Of a DNA stretch of 64,000 nt, positions 27,504 through 37,448 are shown piece after piece. Every line of letters starts with the position of its first letter. Position 1 is the first letter of the stretch. This DNA is from Antiquaquibacter soli (lineage in GTDB: Bacteria > Actinomycetota > Actinomycetes > Actinomycetales > Microbacteriaceae): assembly GCF_030580675.1 (NCBI RefSeq), contig NZ_JAUQUB010000001.1, forward strand, positions 1,178,001 to 1,242,000, read 5' to 3'. The position numbers were made by a program, and so were the translations under genes. Below the pieces are notes generated by a model. The model was not told where the DNA came from, did no database searches, and saw nothing but the letters and a program-made list of their open reading frames with translations.

Positions 27504-29200
27504 TCGAGGAGATCTCCATCCGCGACCTGGGAGTGATCGGGGAGGCCCGGCTTCCGCTCGGCCCTGGATTCACCGCCCTCACGGGTGAGACCGGCGCGGG
27601 TAAGACCATGGTCGTCACCGCCCTCGGCCTGTTGCTCGGCGAACGCGCGGACAGCGCGGCCATCCGGGCGGGGAGCACGCAGGCCTTCGTCGAAGGGCGC
27701 TGGATCGTTCCCGAGGACGGCGCTGTTGCCGACCGCGTCCGCGATGCCGGCGGCGAGCTCGACACGGGCGAGCTCATCCTCGGCCGCTCGGTCTCGGCCG
27801 AGGGGCGCAGTCGTGCGTTCGTCGGGGGGCGCAGCGCTCCCGTGGGCGTGCTCAACGAGATCGGCGAGCAACTCGTCGTCGTGCACGGGCAGTCCGATCA
27901 GATCCGGCTGCGCTCGGCGACGGCTCAGCGCGAGGCACTCGACCGGTTCGGGGGCCAGCAGCTGGCCGATGTCCTGGCGCGCTACGGCACCGCCTTCTCC
28001 CGGTGGCAGGCGAATCGCGGAGAACTCGATGTGCTCATTGCCGAGCGGGATCGCCGCGCGAGCGAGGCGGAAGAACTCCGGCTGGCTATCGAGGAGATCG
28101 AGGAGATCGCTCCGCAGCGGGGCGAGGACGACGACCTCGCCGAGCGCGCCGACCGGCTCACGAACCTCGAGGACCTCCGATTCGCGGCCGCGGCAGCACA
28201 CGAGCTCATCTCATCGGAGTCGCCGGACGACGGCCAGGACGCTCTCGGCCTGATCGCGGCCGCGCGGCGCCAGCTCGATCGGGTGTCGGCGCACGACGCG
28301 GCGCTCGCGCCCATCGCCGAGGCGATTGCCGCGGCATCCTTCGGACTCAGCGAGGCGGCGACGCAGCTCGCGGGCTATCTCGGATCACTCGACTCGGACG
28401 GCGCGCGGGAGCTGGAGATCGTGCAGGAGCGGCGGGCTCATCTCTCGGCGCTCGTGCGCAAGTACGGCCCGACCCTCGACGACGCGATCGACTTCCTCGA
28501 TACCGGCAGCGCTCGGCTGCTCGAGCTCGACAACGACTCGACGCGAATCGAGTCCCTGCAGGTACAGGTCGAGACGGATCAGGCGGAGGTCGTCTCCCTC
28601 GCGACTGAGCTCACGGCGCTGCGGGCAGCTGCTGCCGAGGAGCTCGGCCGGCGCGTGACCGAGGAGCTCGCCGCGCTCGCCATGGCGAACGCGACCTTCA
28701 CGATCACCGTCGAGGACCGACCCGAGTACTCGACCTCGGGCAAGGATCAGGTCTCGTTCCTGCTCCAGCCGCACTCGGGCGCCGAACCCCGGCCGCTCGG
28801 ACGCGGCGCCTCAGGGGGCGAGCTCTCGCGCGTGATGCTCGCGATCGAGGTCGTCGTCGCCGACACCGACCCGGTCCCGACCTTCATCTTCGACGAGGTG
28901 GACGCGGGCGTCGGTGGAGCCTCGGCGATCGAGGTGGGCAAGCGTCTCGCTCGATTGAGCCGCTCTGCCCAGGTCATCGTGGTGACCCACCTGGCGCAGG
29001 TCGCCGCGTTCGCCACCAACCACTTGCGCGTGACGAAGGACAGCGACGGTGCAGTGACCGCGTCGAGCGTCGAGCAGCTCGTCGGTGATGCTCGGGTCGC
29101 CGAGATGGCGCGACTGCTGTCGGGGCTCCCCGACTCCGAGAGCGGGCTCGCTCACGCGCGCGAACTCATCGACCTCGCGCGGGCGCAGTCGGCTGGCTGA
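27500..29200 (+). CDS. recN: DNA repair protein RecN
   Basis: A 566-residue SMC-like ATPase for double-strand-break repair. Walker A is TGETGAGKTM near residue 30; the middle 300 residues form coiled-coil arms rich in Glu/Arg/Ala; the C-terminus has the signature LGRGASGGELSRVMLAIE and Walker B PTFIFDEVDAGVGGASA. GTG 27500 overlaps the nadK stop. The tlyA-nadK-recN order is a conserved actinobacterial block. Confidence 0.95.
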   Translation: MIEEISIRDLGVIGEARLPLGPGFTALTGETGAGKTMVVTALGLLLGERADSAAIRAGSTQAFVEGRWIVPEDGAVADRVRDAGGELDTGELILGRSVSAEGRSRAFVGGRSAPVGVLNEIGEQLVVVHGQSDQIRLRSATAQREALDRFGGQQLADVLARYGTAFSRWQANRGELDVLIAERDRRASEAEELRLAIEEIEEIAPQRGEDDDLAERADRLTNLEDLRFAAAAAHELISSESPDDGQDALGLIAAARRQLDRVSAHDAALAPIAEAIAAASFGLSEAATQLAGYLGSLDSDGARELEIVQERRAHLSALVRKYGPTLDDAIDFLDTGSARLLELDNDSTRIESLQVQVETDQAEVVSLATELTALRAAAAEELGRRVTEELAALAMANATFTITVEDRPEYSTSGKDQVSFLLQPHSGAEPRPLGRGASGGELSRVMLAIEVVVADTDPVPTFIFDEVDAGVGGASAIEVGKRLARLSRSAQVIVVTHLAQVAAFATNHLRVTKDSDGAVTASSVEQLVGDARVAEMARLLSGLPDSESGLAHARELIDLARAQSAG

Positions 29201-29269
29201 GCGCCCGTCGCGATCGGGGCTCCGCGCGTCGGGCGAATGCTGAGCCGGGGTGGGATACGATGAAAACCC

Positions 29270-30967
29270 GTGGTGAACATTTCTGAAGCGGCCGTTACCA
29301 AGCACATCTTCGTCACCGGGGGCGTCGTCTCCTCGCTGGGCAAGGGCCTCACCGCCGCCAGCCTCGGCAATCTCCTCACCGCGCGCGGACTCCGCGTCGT
29401 CATGCAGAAGCTCGACCCGTACCTGAATGTCGATCCGGGAACGATGAACCCGTTCCAGCACGGCGAAGTGTTCGTGACGGATGACGGTGCCGAGACCGAC
29501 CTCGACATCGGCCACTACGAGCGCTTCCTCGACATCAACCTCAGCCAGGCCGCCAACGTGACCACCGGCCAGATCTACTCGCAGGTCATCGCCCGTGAGC
29601 GGCGCGGCGAGTACCTCGGCGACACCGTGCAGGTCATCCCGCACATCACGGATGAGATCAAGCGACGGATGCGCCTGCAAGCGCAGCCCGGACCGGCCGG
29701 CGAGCCAGCACCCGACGTCATCATCACCGAGATCGGCGGAACGGTCGGCGACATCGAGAGCCAGCCCTTCATCGAGTCCGCCCGTCAGGTGCGCCACGAG
29801 CTCGGCCGCAAGAACGTGTTCTTCGTGCATGTCTCGCTCGTTCCGTTCATGGGAGCGTCAGGGGAGCAGAAGACCAAGCCGACGCAGCACTCGGTCGCCG
29901 CCCTGCGATCGATCGGTATCCAGCCCGACGCCCTCGTCTTGCGCAGCGACCGGCCGGTCTCCGAGAGCAACAAGCGCAAGATCGCCCTCATGTGCGACGT
30001 GGACGAGCAGGCCGTCGTCAACGCGATCGACGTGCCGAGCATCTACGACATCCCGACGATGCTCCATGATCAGGGCCTCGACGCGTACATCATCGATCAG
30101 CTCGGGCTCGCCGCGGGCCCCGTCAACTGGGATGGCTGGGGGGAACTCCTCAAGACCGTCCACGACCCGAAGCACGAGGTCACTATCGGCCTCGTCGGCA
30201 AGTACATCGACCTCCCGGACGCCTACCTCTCGGTGACCGAGGCGCTCAAGGCGGGCGGATTCGCCCACCAGACCAAGGTCGCGATCCGCTGGGTCCCGTC
30301 TGACGAGTGCGAGACGCCGGACGGCGCCGCCCGCATGCTCGCCGATGTCGATGGCATCCTCGTGCCGGGAGGCTTCGGGGTGAGGGGCATCGAGGGAAAG
30401 CTCGGGGCGCTCCGCTTCGCGAGGGAGAACGGCATTCCGGCTCTCGGGCTCTGCCTGGGCCTGCAGTGCATGGTGATCGAGTACGCGCGCAACGAGGCGG
30501 GGCTCGCCGGAGCATCCTCGTCGGAGTTCGATCCGGAGACCGAGTTCCCGGTCATCGCGACCATGGCCGAGCAGGTCGACATCATCGACCACGGCGACAT
30601 GGGCGGCACCATGCGCCTCGGCCTCTATGAGGCCGCGCTCGAGCCCGGCTCGATCGTGGAGGAACTCTACGGCGCGCCGACGATCGCCGAGCGTCACCGC
30701 CACCGCTACGAGGTCAACAACGCCTACCGTCAGCAGATCGCGGATGCGGGGCTCGTGTTCTCCGGGATCTCGCCCGACCGCACGCTCGTCGAGTTCGTCG
30801 AGTTGCCGCGCGAGGTCCACCCGTTCTACGTCGGCACCCAGGCCCACCCGGAGCTGCGGTCGCGGCCGAATCGCGCGCACCCGCTCTTCCGCGGGCTGGT
30901 GGGCGCCGCGCTCGAGCGTCAGCAGGCGTCGCGACTCTTCGAGGTGCCCGAGCCCGCCGATGCCTGA
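29270..30967 (+). CDS. pyrG: CTP synthase
   Basis: A 565-residue amidotransferase making CTP from UTP and glutamine. The N-terminal synthetase domain carries [20 protein letters not shown]; the C-terminal class I glutaminase domain carries the nucleophile elbow GLCLGLQCM and the HPELRSRP catalytic His/Glu. A -10 box TACGAT (29256-29261) lies eight bases before the tandem GTG GTG at 29270, and there is no ribosome site, so a leaderless start is likely. The stop overlaps the Nudix ATG by eight bases. Confidence 0.97.
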   Translation: MVNISEAAVTKHIFVTGGVVSSLGKGLTAASLGNLLTARGLRVVMQKLDPYLNVDPGTMNPFQHGEVFVTDDGAETDLDIGHYERFLDINLSQAANVTTGQIYSQVIARERRGEYLGDTVQVIPHITDEIKRRMRLQAQPGPAGEPAPDVIITEIGGTVGDIESQPFIESARQVRHELGRKNVFFVHVSLVPFMGASGEQKTKPTQHSVAALRSIGIQPDALVLRSDRPVSESNKRKIALMCDVDEQAVVNAIDVPSIYDIPTMLHDQGLDAYIIDQLGLAAGPVNWDGWGELLKTVHDPKHEVTIGLVGKYIDLPDAYLSVTEALKAGGFAHQTKVAIRWVPSDECETPDGAARMLADVDGILVPGGFGVRGIEGKLGALRFARENGIPALGLCLGLQCMVIEYARNEAGLAGASSSEFDPETEFPVIATMAEQVDIIDHGDMGGTMRLGLYEAALEPGSIVEELYGAPTIAERHRHRYEVNNAYRQQIADAGLVFSGISPDRTLVEFVELPREVHPFYVGTQAHPELRSRPNRAHPLFRGLVGAALERQQASRLFEVPEPADA

Positions 30968-31583
30968 GCTCCGCGATGAGCCCACCTCGGTGGACGTGCT
31001 GGAGTCGACTCTCGAGTTCGAGGGTCGCGTGTGGGACATCCGCCGCGAGCGCTTCCGCATCGCGGGCACGGAGGTCGTCCGTGACTTCGTCGACCACACG
31101 GGTGCAGTCGCCGTGCTCGCCCTCGACGAGCGCGACCGCGTTCTGCTGATCCAGCAGTACCGTCACCCGGTGCGCTCGAGGGACTGGGAGCTGCCCGCGG
31201 GTCTCCTCGACATGGCGGGGGAGGACTACCTCGCCGCCGCTCAGCGAGAGCTCGCCGAGGAAGCGGATCTCGTGGCGGAGCAGTGGAACGTGCTCAGCGA
31301 CATCCTGGTATCGCCGGGCGGGAGCACGGAGACGATCCGCATCTACCTCGCGCGCGGAGTGAGCGCCGCTCCCGCGGTCTTCGAGCGGACCGAGGAGGAG
31401 GCCGAGATCGTCCTGCGCTGGGTCGACCTCGACGAGGCGGTCGACGCAGTCCTCGCGCGAGAGCTCCAGAACTCACTGCTGTGCATCGCCCTACTCGCCG
31501 CCCACGCCGGCCGGTCGCGCGGATGGTCGACGCTCGCGCCAGCGGACTCGCCGTGGCCGCAGCATCGCGGTCAGGGGCGATGA
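30960..31583 (+). CDS. Nudix hydrolase (ADP-ribose pyrophosphatase-like)
   Basis: A 207-residue protein with a Nudix box, [22 protein letters not shown], of the form Gx5Ex7REUxEE with one variation: the position of the first Glu fits the MAGED stretch. Preceding [16 protein letters not shown] is typical of ADP-ribose pyrophosphatases. It would hydrolyse ADP-ribose to AMP and ribose-5-phosphate. It overlaps both pyrG and xerD, in the conserved pyrG-nudF-xerD order. Confidence 0.9.
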   Translation: MPELRDEPTSVDVLESTLEFEGRVWDIRRERFRIAGTEVVRDFVDHTGAVAVLALDERDRVLLIQQYRHPVRSRDWELPAGLLDMAGEDYLAAAQRELAEEADLVAEQWNVLSDILVSPGGSTETIRIYLARGVSAAPAVFERTEEEAEIVLRWVDLDEAVDAVLARELQNSLLCIALLAAHAGRSRGWSTLAPADSPWPQHRGQGR

Positions 31584-32500
31584 CGACGGGCGACATCGCC
31601 CTCCCGGTCGCCGTGGACCGGTACTTGCGCCATGTCGCCATCGAGCGGGGCCTGTCCGCGAACACTCTTCAGGCCTACCGCAGAGACCTCGCGGCGTACG
31701 TGGACCTTCTGGGCTCCCGCGGCGTCGGCTCACCGCGAGCCATCAGCGAAGCCGACGTCGCCGCCTTCGCGACGGCACTGCGAACGCGACCGGAGAACCC
31801 GCTCACGGCTGCCTCCATGGCGCGGATGCTCTCGTCCGTTCGGGGGTTCCACCGCTTCCTGCTGCTCGAGGGCCTCGTCGACACTGACGCCGCGGCCGAC
31901 ACCGCACCCCCGAAGCTCGGCCTGCGGCTGCCGAAGGCGCTGTCGATCGAGCAGGTCGAGGCGCTCCTCGCCGCGACCGACGGCGACGACACCCAGTCGC
32001 TGCGCGACAAGGCGCTCCTCGAGCTCCTCTACGCGACGGGTGCGCGGGTGTCGGAGGCCGTGTCCCTCGACGTCGACGACGTCATCGAGGGCGACGTGGT
32101 CCGGCTCTTCGGCAAGGGCGGAAAGCAGAGGATCGTCCCCGTTGGCAGCTACGCTCGCGCAGCGCTCGACGCCTATCTCGTCCGCGCCCGCCCCATCCTG
32201 TCCGTGCGGGGTGCGGCGACGGGCGCCCTGTTCCTCGGGATGCGCGGTGCCCGCGTATCCCGCCAGAACGCGTGGCTGATCATCCGAGCCGCCGCCGAGC
32301 GCGCCCAGTTGGGGGTGGAGGTGTCCCCGCACACGCTCCGCCATTCCTTCGCGACACACCTTCTCGCGGGTGGGGCCGACGTTCGCGTAGTGCAGGAGCT
32401 TCTCGGGCACTCCTCGGTCGCGACGACCCAGCTTTACACCATGGTGACGGCGGACACCCTCCGCGACATGTACACGACGGCCCACCCCAGGGCGCGCTGA
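31580..32500 (+). CDS. xerD: Site-specific tyrosine recombinase XerD
   Basis: A 306-residue recombinase that resolves chromosome dimers at dif. It has an N-terminal SAM-like DNA-binding domain (residues 8-100) and a catalytic domain with all catalytic residues visible: Arg in [13 protein letters not shown], Lys in [34 protein letters not shown] with the nucleophile Tyr. It is a housekeeping recombinase, distinct from the element integrase at 40862. ATG overlaps the Nudix stop. Confidence 0.93.
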   Translation: MTTGDIALPVAVDRYLRHVAIERGLSANTLQAYRRDLAAYVDLLGSRGVGSPRAISEADVAAFATALRTRPENPLTAASMARMLSSVRGFHRFLLLEGLVDTDAAADTAPPKLGLRLPKALSIEQVEALLAATDGDDTQSLRDKALLELLYATGARVSEAVSLDVDDVIEGDVVRLFGKGGKQRIVPVGSYARAALDAYLVRARPILSVRGAATGALFLGMRGARVSRQNAWLIIRAAAERAQLGVEVSPHTLRHSFATHLLAGGADVRVVQELLGHSSVATTQLYTMVTADTLRDMYTTAHPRAR

Positions 32501-32587
32501 GAACCTTCAACCTCTGGTCGAAGTGACCCTGCGGCGGCGGGCGCGCGCCGAGCGGGGCCACTCGGCGGGCCGACGTACACTGGCACA

Positions 32588-33478
32588 ATGACGGTGCACC
32601 AGGATGACTCGGCGGTTCTGCCGGGCCTCGAAGTGGTCTCCGCCATCGGCCCCACTGGTCGCCCGCAGACCGAGTTCCCGACGCCCGCGCCGCTGCGCGA
32701 GCACGGCCCGGCCCGCGTGATCGCCCTGTGCAACCAGAAGGGCGGGGTGGGGAAGACCACCACGACGATCAACCTCGGGGCATCCCTGGCCGAGTACGGC
32801 CGTAAGGTCCTCGTCGTCGACTTCGACCCGCAGGGGGCGCTCTCCGCGGGCCTCGGCGTTCCCACCCACGACGTCGCCACGATCTATGACCTGCTCCTCG
32901 GGACGGTCAAGAACCCGGCCGAGGCGATCATCAACTCCGGGCATCCTAATCTCGACGTCATCCCCGCGAACATCGACCTCTCTGCGGCGGAGGTCCATCT
33001 CGTCAATGAGGTCGCCCGCGAGACCATCCTCGCGCGAGTGCTGCGCAAGGTGAGCGACCACTACGACGTGATCCTCATCGACTGTCAGCCCTCGCTCGGG
33101 CTCCTGACGGTCAATGCGCTCACGGCGGCCCACGGGGTGCTCATCCCCCTCGAGTGCGAGTTCTTCGCCCTGCGCGGGGTCGCTCTGCTCGTCGAGACGA
33201 TCGACAAGGTCCGTGATCGGCTCAATCCGGCGATCGAGTTGGACGGTATCCTCGCCACCATGTACGACGCCCGCACCCTGCACTCGCGCGAGGTGCTCGA
33301 GCGCGTCGTCGAGACGTTCGGCGATACGGTGCTGGAGACCGTCATCGGACGCACCGTCAAGTTCCCGGATGCCTCGGTCGCTGGGGCGCCCATCACGAGC
33401 TTCGCCCCCGACCACTCGGCTGCGGACGCGTACCGCCAGCTCGCCCGAGAGTTGATCTCCCGTGGCGCCGTCGCCTAG
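32588..33478 (+). CDS. ParA-family ATPase (Soj-like)
   Basis: A 296-residue ParA/MinD ATPase. The deviant Walker A NQKGGVGKTTTTINL starts near residue 48, Walker A' is VVDFDPQGALSAGLG and Walker B is VILIDCQPSLG. There is no ParB gene next to it; it leads the scpA-scpB-rluB-tyrA-cmk-der run, the standard position of this second ParA in actinobacteria. A -10 box TACACT (32576-32581) lies six bases before ATG 32588, indicating a leaderless mRNA. A role in chromosome organisation with ScpAB is plausible but inferred. Confidence 0.92.
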   Translation: MTVHQDDSAVLPGLEVVSAIGPTGRPQTEFPTPAPLREHGPARVIALCNQKGGVGKTTTTINLGASLAEYGRKVLVVDFDPQGALSAGLGVPTHDVATIYDLLLGTVKNPAEAIINSGHPNLDVIPANIDLSAAEVHLVNEVARETILARVLRKVSDHYDVILIDCQPSLGLLTVNALTAAHGVLIPLECEFFALRGVALLVETIDKVRDRLNPAIELDGILATMYDARTLHSREVLERVVETFGDTVLETVIGRTVKFPDASVAGAPITSFAPDHSAADAYRQLARELISRGAVA

Positions 33479-34340
33479 CGAGGTCGCGGACGCGGAGGAG
33501 CTCGCCGGCGGGGCTGAGCCCGACGCGGGCGCCGCGGCCGAGGAGTCGACCACCGATCCCACCGTCTTCCGCGTCTCACTGGCCAACTTCGACGGCCCGT
33601 TCGACCTGCTGCTCTCACTGATCGCCAAGCACGAGCTCGACATCACGGAGATCGCGCTCTCCGCGATCACCGACGAGTTCATCTCCTACTTGCGCGGGGT
33701 CGATTCCGAGGAGGAGCTCGACCGCGCGAGCGAGTTCCTCGTCGTCGCCGCGACGCTCCTCGACCTCAAGGTCGCCGGGCTTCTGCCGCAGGGTGAGCTC
33801 GTGGACGCCGAGGATGTCGCCCTCCTCGAGGCGCGCGACCTGCTCTTCGCCCGACTGTTGCAGTACCGCGCCTTCAAAGAGGCGGCGCGCTGGTTCTCCG
33901 ACCGGCTCGACGCCGAGTCGGGTCGTCACTTCCGATCGGTGCGGCTTGAGGAGAAGTACCGCAAGCAGACCCCGGAGCTCGTGTGGACCCTCTCCCTCGA
34001 GGACTTCGCCGCGCTCGCCACCCTCGCCTTCACCCCGCGCGAGATTCCGAGCGTCGGCCTCGACCACTTGCACGCGCCCCTCGTGAGCATCCGCGAGCAG
34101 GCGGCTCACGTCGTCGCGCTGCTCCGCCGGGGCGAACCGATGACGTTCCGCCAGCTCATCGCCGGAGCCGACCAGAAGGGCGTCGTCATCGCCCGGTTCC
34201 TCGCGGTGCTCGAGCTTTACCGGGGCGCCTTCATCGGTTTCGAGCAGCTCGAGCCGCTGGGGGAGCTCACCATTCACTGGTCCGCCGAGCACTGGTCGGA
34301 CGACAGCCTTGCCAACCTCGGAGCAGACTATGGAAACTGA
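33462..34340 (+). CDS. scpA: Segregation and condensation protein A
   Basis: A 292-residue kleisin that bridges the heads of the SMC dimer. The N-terminal kleisin segment is FDGPFDLLLSLIAKHELDITEIALS (residues about 44-68) and the C-terminal winged-helix domain closes with FIGFEQLEPLGELTIHW. A 40-residue acidic, Ala-rich extension precedes the kleisin core, as in other actinobacteria. GTG 33462 overlaps the ParA gene by 17 bases; the end overlaps scpB by 11. Confidence 0.93.
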   Translation: MAPSPSEVADAEELAGGAEPDAGAAAEESTTDPTVFRVSLANFDGPFDLLLSLIAKHELDITEIALSAITDEFISYLRGVDSEEELDRASEFLVVAATLLDLKVAGLLPQGELVDAEDVALLEARDLLFARLLQYRAFKEAARWFSDRLDAESGRHFRSVRLEEKYRKQTPELVWTLSLEDFAALATLAFTPREIPSVGLDHLHAPLVSIREQAAHVVALLRRGEPMTFRQLIAGADQKGVVIARFLAVLELYRGAFIGFEQLEPLGELTIHWSAEHWSDDSLANLGADYGN

Positions 34341-34920
34341 CGAACTCGTCGAGGAGTCCGCGCCGCGCGTGGGCGATGTCGAGCGGGCGATCGAGGCGAT
34401 CCTCATGGTCGCCGACGAGCCGCAGAGCCTCGTGCACCTGGCGACGGCGGTCGGGCATCCCGTCCCCGCCGTCCGCCAGTCGATCGAGCGCCTTGTCGCC
34501 GACTACGACGGGGAGTCCGGGGGAGTCCGCCGCGGCTTCGAGCTGCGGGAGGTCGGCGGTGGCTGGCGCATCTACGTGCGGCCGGAGCACGACGCCGTCG
34601 TGCGCGACTTCGTCCTGACGCAGAATCCGACCAAGCTCAGCCAGGCGGCGCTCGAGACCCTTGCGGTGATCGCCTACAAACAGCCGATCAGCCGCGGCGC
34701 CATCGCGTCGATCCGTGCGGTCAACGTCGACTCCGTCGTGCGCACCCTCCTCGGCCGGGGTCTCATCACCGAGGCCTTCACCGACAACGAGACGGGGGCC
34801 ATCCACTACGAGACGACCCCGCTCTTGCTCAGCCAGCTCGGCATCAACTCGATCGAGGAGCTGCCGCCCATCTCGCCGCTCCTCGACGACGGGTCGGCCG
34901 GGTTCGATGAGCAGCGCTGA
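34330..34920 (+). CDS. scpB: Segregation and condensation protein B
   Basis: A 196-residue protein with two winged-helix domains; it binds ScpA as a dimer in the SMC-ScpAB condensin. Typical stretches are VERAIEAILMVADEP, and LSQAALETLAVIAYKQPISRGAIASIRAVNVDSVVRTLLGRGLI. ATG 34330 inside the end of scpA was chosen because GGAG precedes it by eight bases; a start seven codons earlier is possible. Confidence 0.93.
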   Translation: METDELVEESAPRVGDVERAIEAILMVADEPQSLVHLATAVGHPVPAVRQSIERLVADYDGESGGVRRGFELREVGGGWRIYVRPEHDAVVRDFVLTQNPTKLSQAALETLAVIAYKQPISRGAIASIRAVNVDSVVRTLLGRGLITEAFTDNETGAIHYETTPLLLSQLGINSIEELPPISPLLDDGSAGFDEQR

Positions 34921-35692
34921 GCCGCCCGCCGAGGGCGAGCGACTCCAGAAGGTGATGGCGGCGGCGGGAGTCGCGTCGCGTCGCGCCTCCGAGGAGCTCA
35001 TCGCCCAGGGTCGCGTGACGGTCAACGGGGAGACGGTTCGCGAGCCGGGGCGTCGCGTGCTCCCGACCGACCGCGTCACCGTCGATGGCACGGCGATCCA
35101 GCTGGACGTCTCCAAGCGGTACGTGATGCTGAACAAGCCCGTCGGCGTGGTGAGCTCGATGGCGGACGAGAGCGGGCGACCCGACCTGCGGACCTTCACC
35201 CGTGACTACGAGGAGCGACTCTTCAACGTCGGGCGACTGGATGCCGCGACCTCCGGTCTCCTCGTCCTTACCAACGACGGCGAACTCGCTCACGTGCTAG
35301 CGCACCCCTCGTTCGGTGTGTCCAAGACGTACATCGCGAAGGTGGAGGGCGCCGTCTCGGCTCAGACCATCAGCCGGCTTCTCTCGGGCGTCGAGCTCGA
35401 CGACGGGCCGATTGCGGCCGACCGGGCTCGAGCGCTTCCCGGCGGAACCGTGCGGGAGTCCCTCGTCGAGCTCGAGCTGCACTCCGGGCGCAATCGCATC
35501 GTGCGGCGGATGATGGCGGCGGTCGGGCATCCGGTCATCGACCTGGTGCGGCGCCAGTTCGGCCCGCTGCACCTCGGCTCCCTGCCGGTGGGGCGGTCCC
35601 GTGATCTCACTAAGGTGGAACTCGGCCAGCTGCTGACCTTGTCCCGATCGGGCGGGCGGCCGGCCCCCGACTCGAAGGACTCCCGTGGCTGA
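34907..35692 (+). CDS. Ribosomal large-subunit pseudouridine synthase (RluB-type)
   Basis: A 261-residue enzyme with an N-terminal S4 domain (GERLQKVMAAAGVASRRASEELI) and an RsuA-type catalytic domain; the catalytic aspartate lies in NVGRLDAATSGLLVLTNDG. RluB/RsuA-family enzymes convert a specific uridine to pseudouridine; in this genomic slot, after scpB, the target is normally 23S rRNA. ATG 34907 overlaps the scpB end by 14 bases. Confidence 0.92.
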   Translation: MSSAEPPAEGERLQKVMAAAGVASRRASEELIAQGRVTVNGETVREPGRRVLPTDRVTVDGTAIQLDVSKRYVMLNKPVGVVSSMADESGRPDLRTFTRDYEERLFNVGRLDAATSGLLVLTNDGELAHVLAHPSFGVSKTYIAKVEGAVSAQTISRLLSGVELDDGPIAADRARALPGGTVRESLVELELHSGRNRIVRRMMAAVGHPVIDLVRRQFGPLHLGSLPVGRSRDLTKVELGQLLTLSRSGGRPAPDSKDSRG

Positions 35693-36776
35693 TCGCCGAC
35701 TCGCCGGGCCAGTGCGCATCGTCGGCACCGGGCTGCTCGGCACGAGCATCGGGCTCGCGCTCACGGCTCGCGGGGTCGACGTGATCCTCGCTGACGTGTC
35801 CCCGGCGAGCGTGGCCCTCGCCGTGGACTACGGCGCCGGGCGGCGGGCCGAGGCGGGCGACGAGCCCGAGCTTGTCGTCGTCTGTGTGCCGCCGGATGTC
35901 ACGGCGGCTCTTGTCGCGAGCGAGCTGGCCGCGCATCCGGGCGCCCTCGTCACCGACGTCGCGAGCGTGAAGGTGGGTCCGCTCGCGGAGCTTCTCTCGC
36001 TCGGCGCCGACGTGTCGCGCTACATCGGATCGCACCCGATGGCGGGCCGGGAGCGCAGCGGCGCGATCTCCGCGCGGGCGGACCTGTTCATCGGGCGCCC
36101 GTGGGTTATCGCCGGCCACGACGGCATCACCTACCGGCGCGCCGCCGCTGTGGAGCAGCTCGCTCTCGACCTCGGCGCCATTCCGATCGAGATGACGGCG
36201 GAGGAGCACGACCGCAACGTCGCCCTCGTGTCGCACGTGCCGCAGGTGGTCTCCAGCCTTCTCGCCCGCCGACTGGGAGCTGCGCCAGACTCGGCGGTGT
36301 CGCTCGCCGGTCAGGGGCTGCGGGACACGACTCGAATCGCGTCGAGCGATCCGGAGCTCTGGGTGCAGATCCTCAGCGCGAATGCGTCCCCCGTCGTCGA
36401 CATCCTGCGGGAGTTCCGCGACGACCTCGACGCGATGATCGCCGCGCTCGACGCGCCGGATGCCCGCGGCGCTCGCCGCACGATCGCCGAGTCACTCGCC
36501 GGAGGCAATGCGGGAGTGGCGCGCATCCCGGGCAAGCACGGTCAGTCGGCGCAGTTCAGTCAGCTCGTCGTCATCGTCGACGACAGACCTGGCCAGCTCG
36601 CCCGGCTCCTCACCGACATCGGCGAGGCAGGGATCAACATGGAAGACCTCCGGCTCGAGCACTCTCCGGGCGCCCAGATCGGGCTCGCGGAGATCTCGGT
36701 GCTGCCGGAGGCGGAGGAGCGGCTCGCCGGCGAACTCGTCGCGCGCGGCTGGAGGATCTCGGAGGTGTCCTTGTGA
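35685..36776 (+). CDS. tyrA: Prephenate dehydrogenase with C-terminal ACT domain
   Basis: A 363-residue enzyme of tyrosine synthesis that oxidatively decarboxylates prephenate. The NAD-binding motif is [16 protein letters not shown] near residue 11, and [11 protein letters not shown] is the conserved substrate-site segment. Residues about 287-363 form an ACT regulatory domain ([20 protein letters not shown]), so feedback inhibition, probably by tyrosine, is expected. GTG 35685 overlaps the pseudouridine synthase gene by eight bases and the end overlaps cmk by four. Confidence 0.93.
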   Translation: MADRRLAGPVRIVGTGLLGTSIGLALTARGVDVILADVSPASVALAVDYGAGRRAEAGDEPELVVVCVPPDVTAALVASELAAHPGALVTDVASVKVGPLAELLSLGADVSRYIGSHPMAGRERSGAISARADLFIGRPWVIAGHDGITYRRAAAVEQLALDLGAIPIEMTAEEHDRNVALVSHVPQVVSSLLARRLGAAPDSAVSLAGQGLRDTTRIASSDPELWVQILSANASPVVDILREFRDDLDAMIAALDAPDARGARRTIAESLAGGNAGVARIPGKHGQSAQFSQLVVIVDDRPGQLARLLTDIGEAGINMEDLRLEHSPGAQIGLAEISVLPEAEERLAGELVARGWRISEVSL

Positions 36777-37438
36777 CCATCGTCGTCGCCGTCGACGGAC
36801 CGGCGGGGAGCGGCAAGTCGAGCGTCTCACGCGCGGCGGCCCGGGCCCTCGGCTTCGACTACCTGGACACCGGGGCGGCGTACCGGGCGTTCGCGTGGCG
36901 CTGTCTCGAGGAGGGCATCGACACGCACGGCCCTCGAGACGTTATCGAGTCGCTTCCGTCGTTCGAGTACGCCATCGGCACCGACCCGGACGGGTACTTC
37001 GTGCGCGTGGGATCCGAGGACGTCACGGCGGACATCCGGGAGCCGCGCATTTCGTCGACGGTCAGCTCGGTCGCTCGCATCCCGGAGGTGCGCGCGCACC
37101 TCACGGCGCTGTTCCGCTCGATCATCGCGGGCACGGTCAAGCCGGGGATCGTCGTGGAGGGCAGGGACATCACGACGGTCGTGGCTCCCGACGCCGAAGT
37201 GCGGATTCTGCTCACCGCTTCCGAGGAAGTTAGGATGAGGAGGCGTTCTGCCGAGCTCTCAGGAGAGTCGGCCGAGGCGACTGCTCGGGAGCTGAGCTCC
37301 CGCGACGCGAAGGATGCGAAGGTGGTCGACTTCATGAATGCCGCGGAAGGGGTCGTCACCGTCGACTCCACCGATCTGGACTTCGATTCGACCGTCCATG
37401 CGGTCGTCACCCTCGTGCGGGAGCGCACTCAAGCGTAA
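36773..37438 (+). CDS. cmk: Cytidylate kinase
   Basis: A 221-residue P-loop kinase phosphorylating CMP and dCMP. Walker A is [10 protein letters not shown] at residues 8-17; YLDTGAAYR and [16 protein letters not shown] are the CMP-binding signatures, and RMRRR lies in the lid region. GTG 36773 overlaps the tyrA stop. It is followed after 10 bases by der, a pairing common across bacteria. Confidence 0.95.
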   Translation: MTIVVAVDGPAGSGKSSVSRAAARALGFDYLDTGAAYRAFAWRCLEEGIDTHGPRDVIESLPSFEYAIGTDPDGYFVRVGSEDVTADIREPRISSTVSSVARIPEVRAHLTALFRSIIAGTVKPGIVVEGRDITTVVAPDAEVRILLTASEEVRMRRRSAELSGESAEATARELSSRDAKDAKVVDFMNAAEGVVTVDSTDLDFDSTVHAVVTLVRERTQA

Positions 37439-37448
37439 GGAACCAACC

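Noticed and set aside
29202-29235. Hairpin CGCCCG/CGGGCG after recN as a terminator
   Set aside because: The stem is short, has a mismatch-filled interior and no T run; too weak to call.
30960-31583. Nudix gene as part of a separate stress operon
   Set aside because: Its eight- and four-base overlaps with pyrG and xerD show it is simply part of the conserved housekeeping run.
32547-32566. GCCGAG/CTCGGC hairpin after xerD as a terminator
   Set aside because: Six-base stem without a T run, partly inside the parA-like gene's promoter; probably chance in GC-rich DNA.
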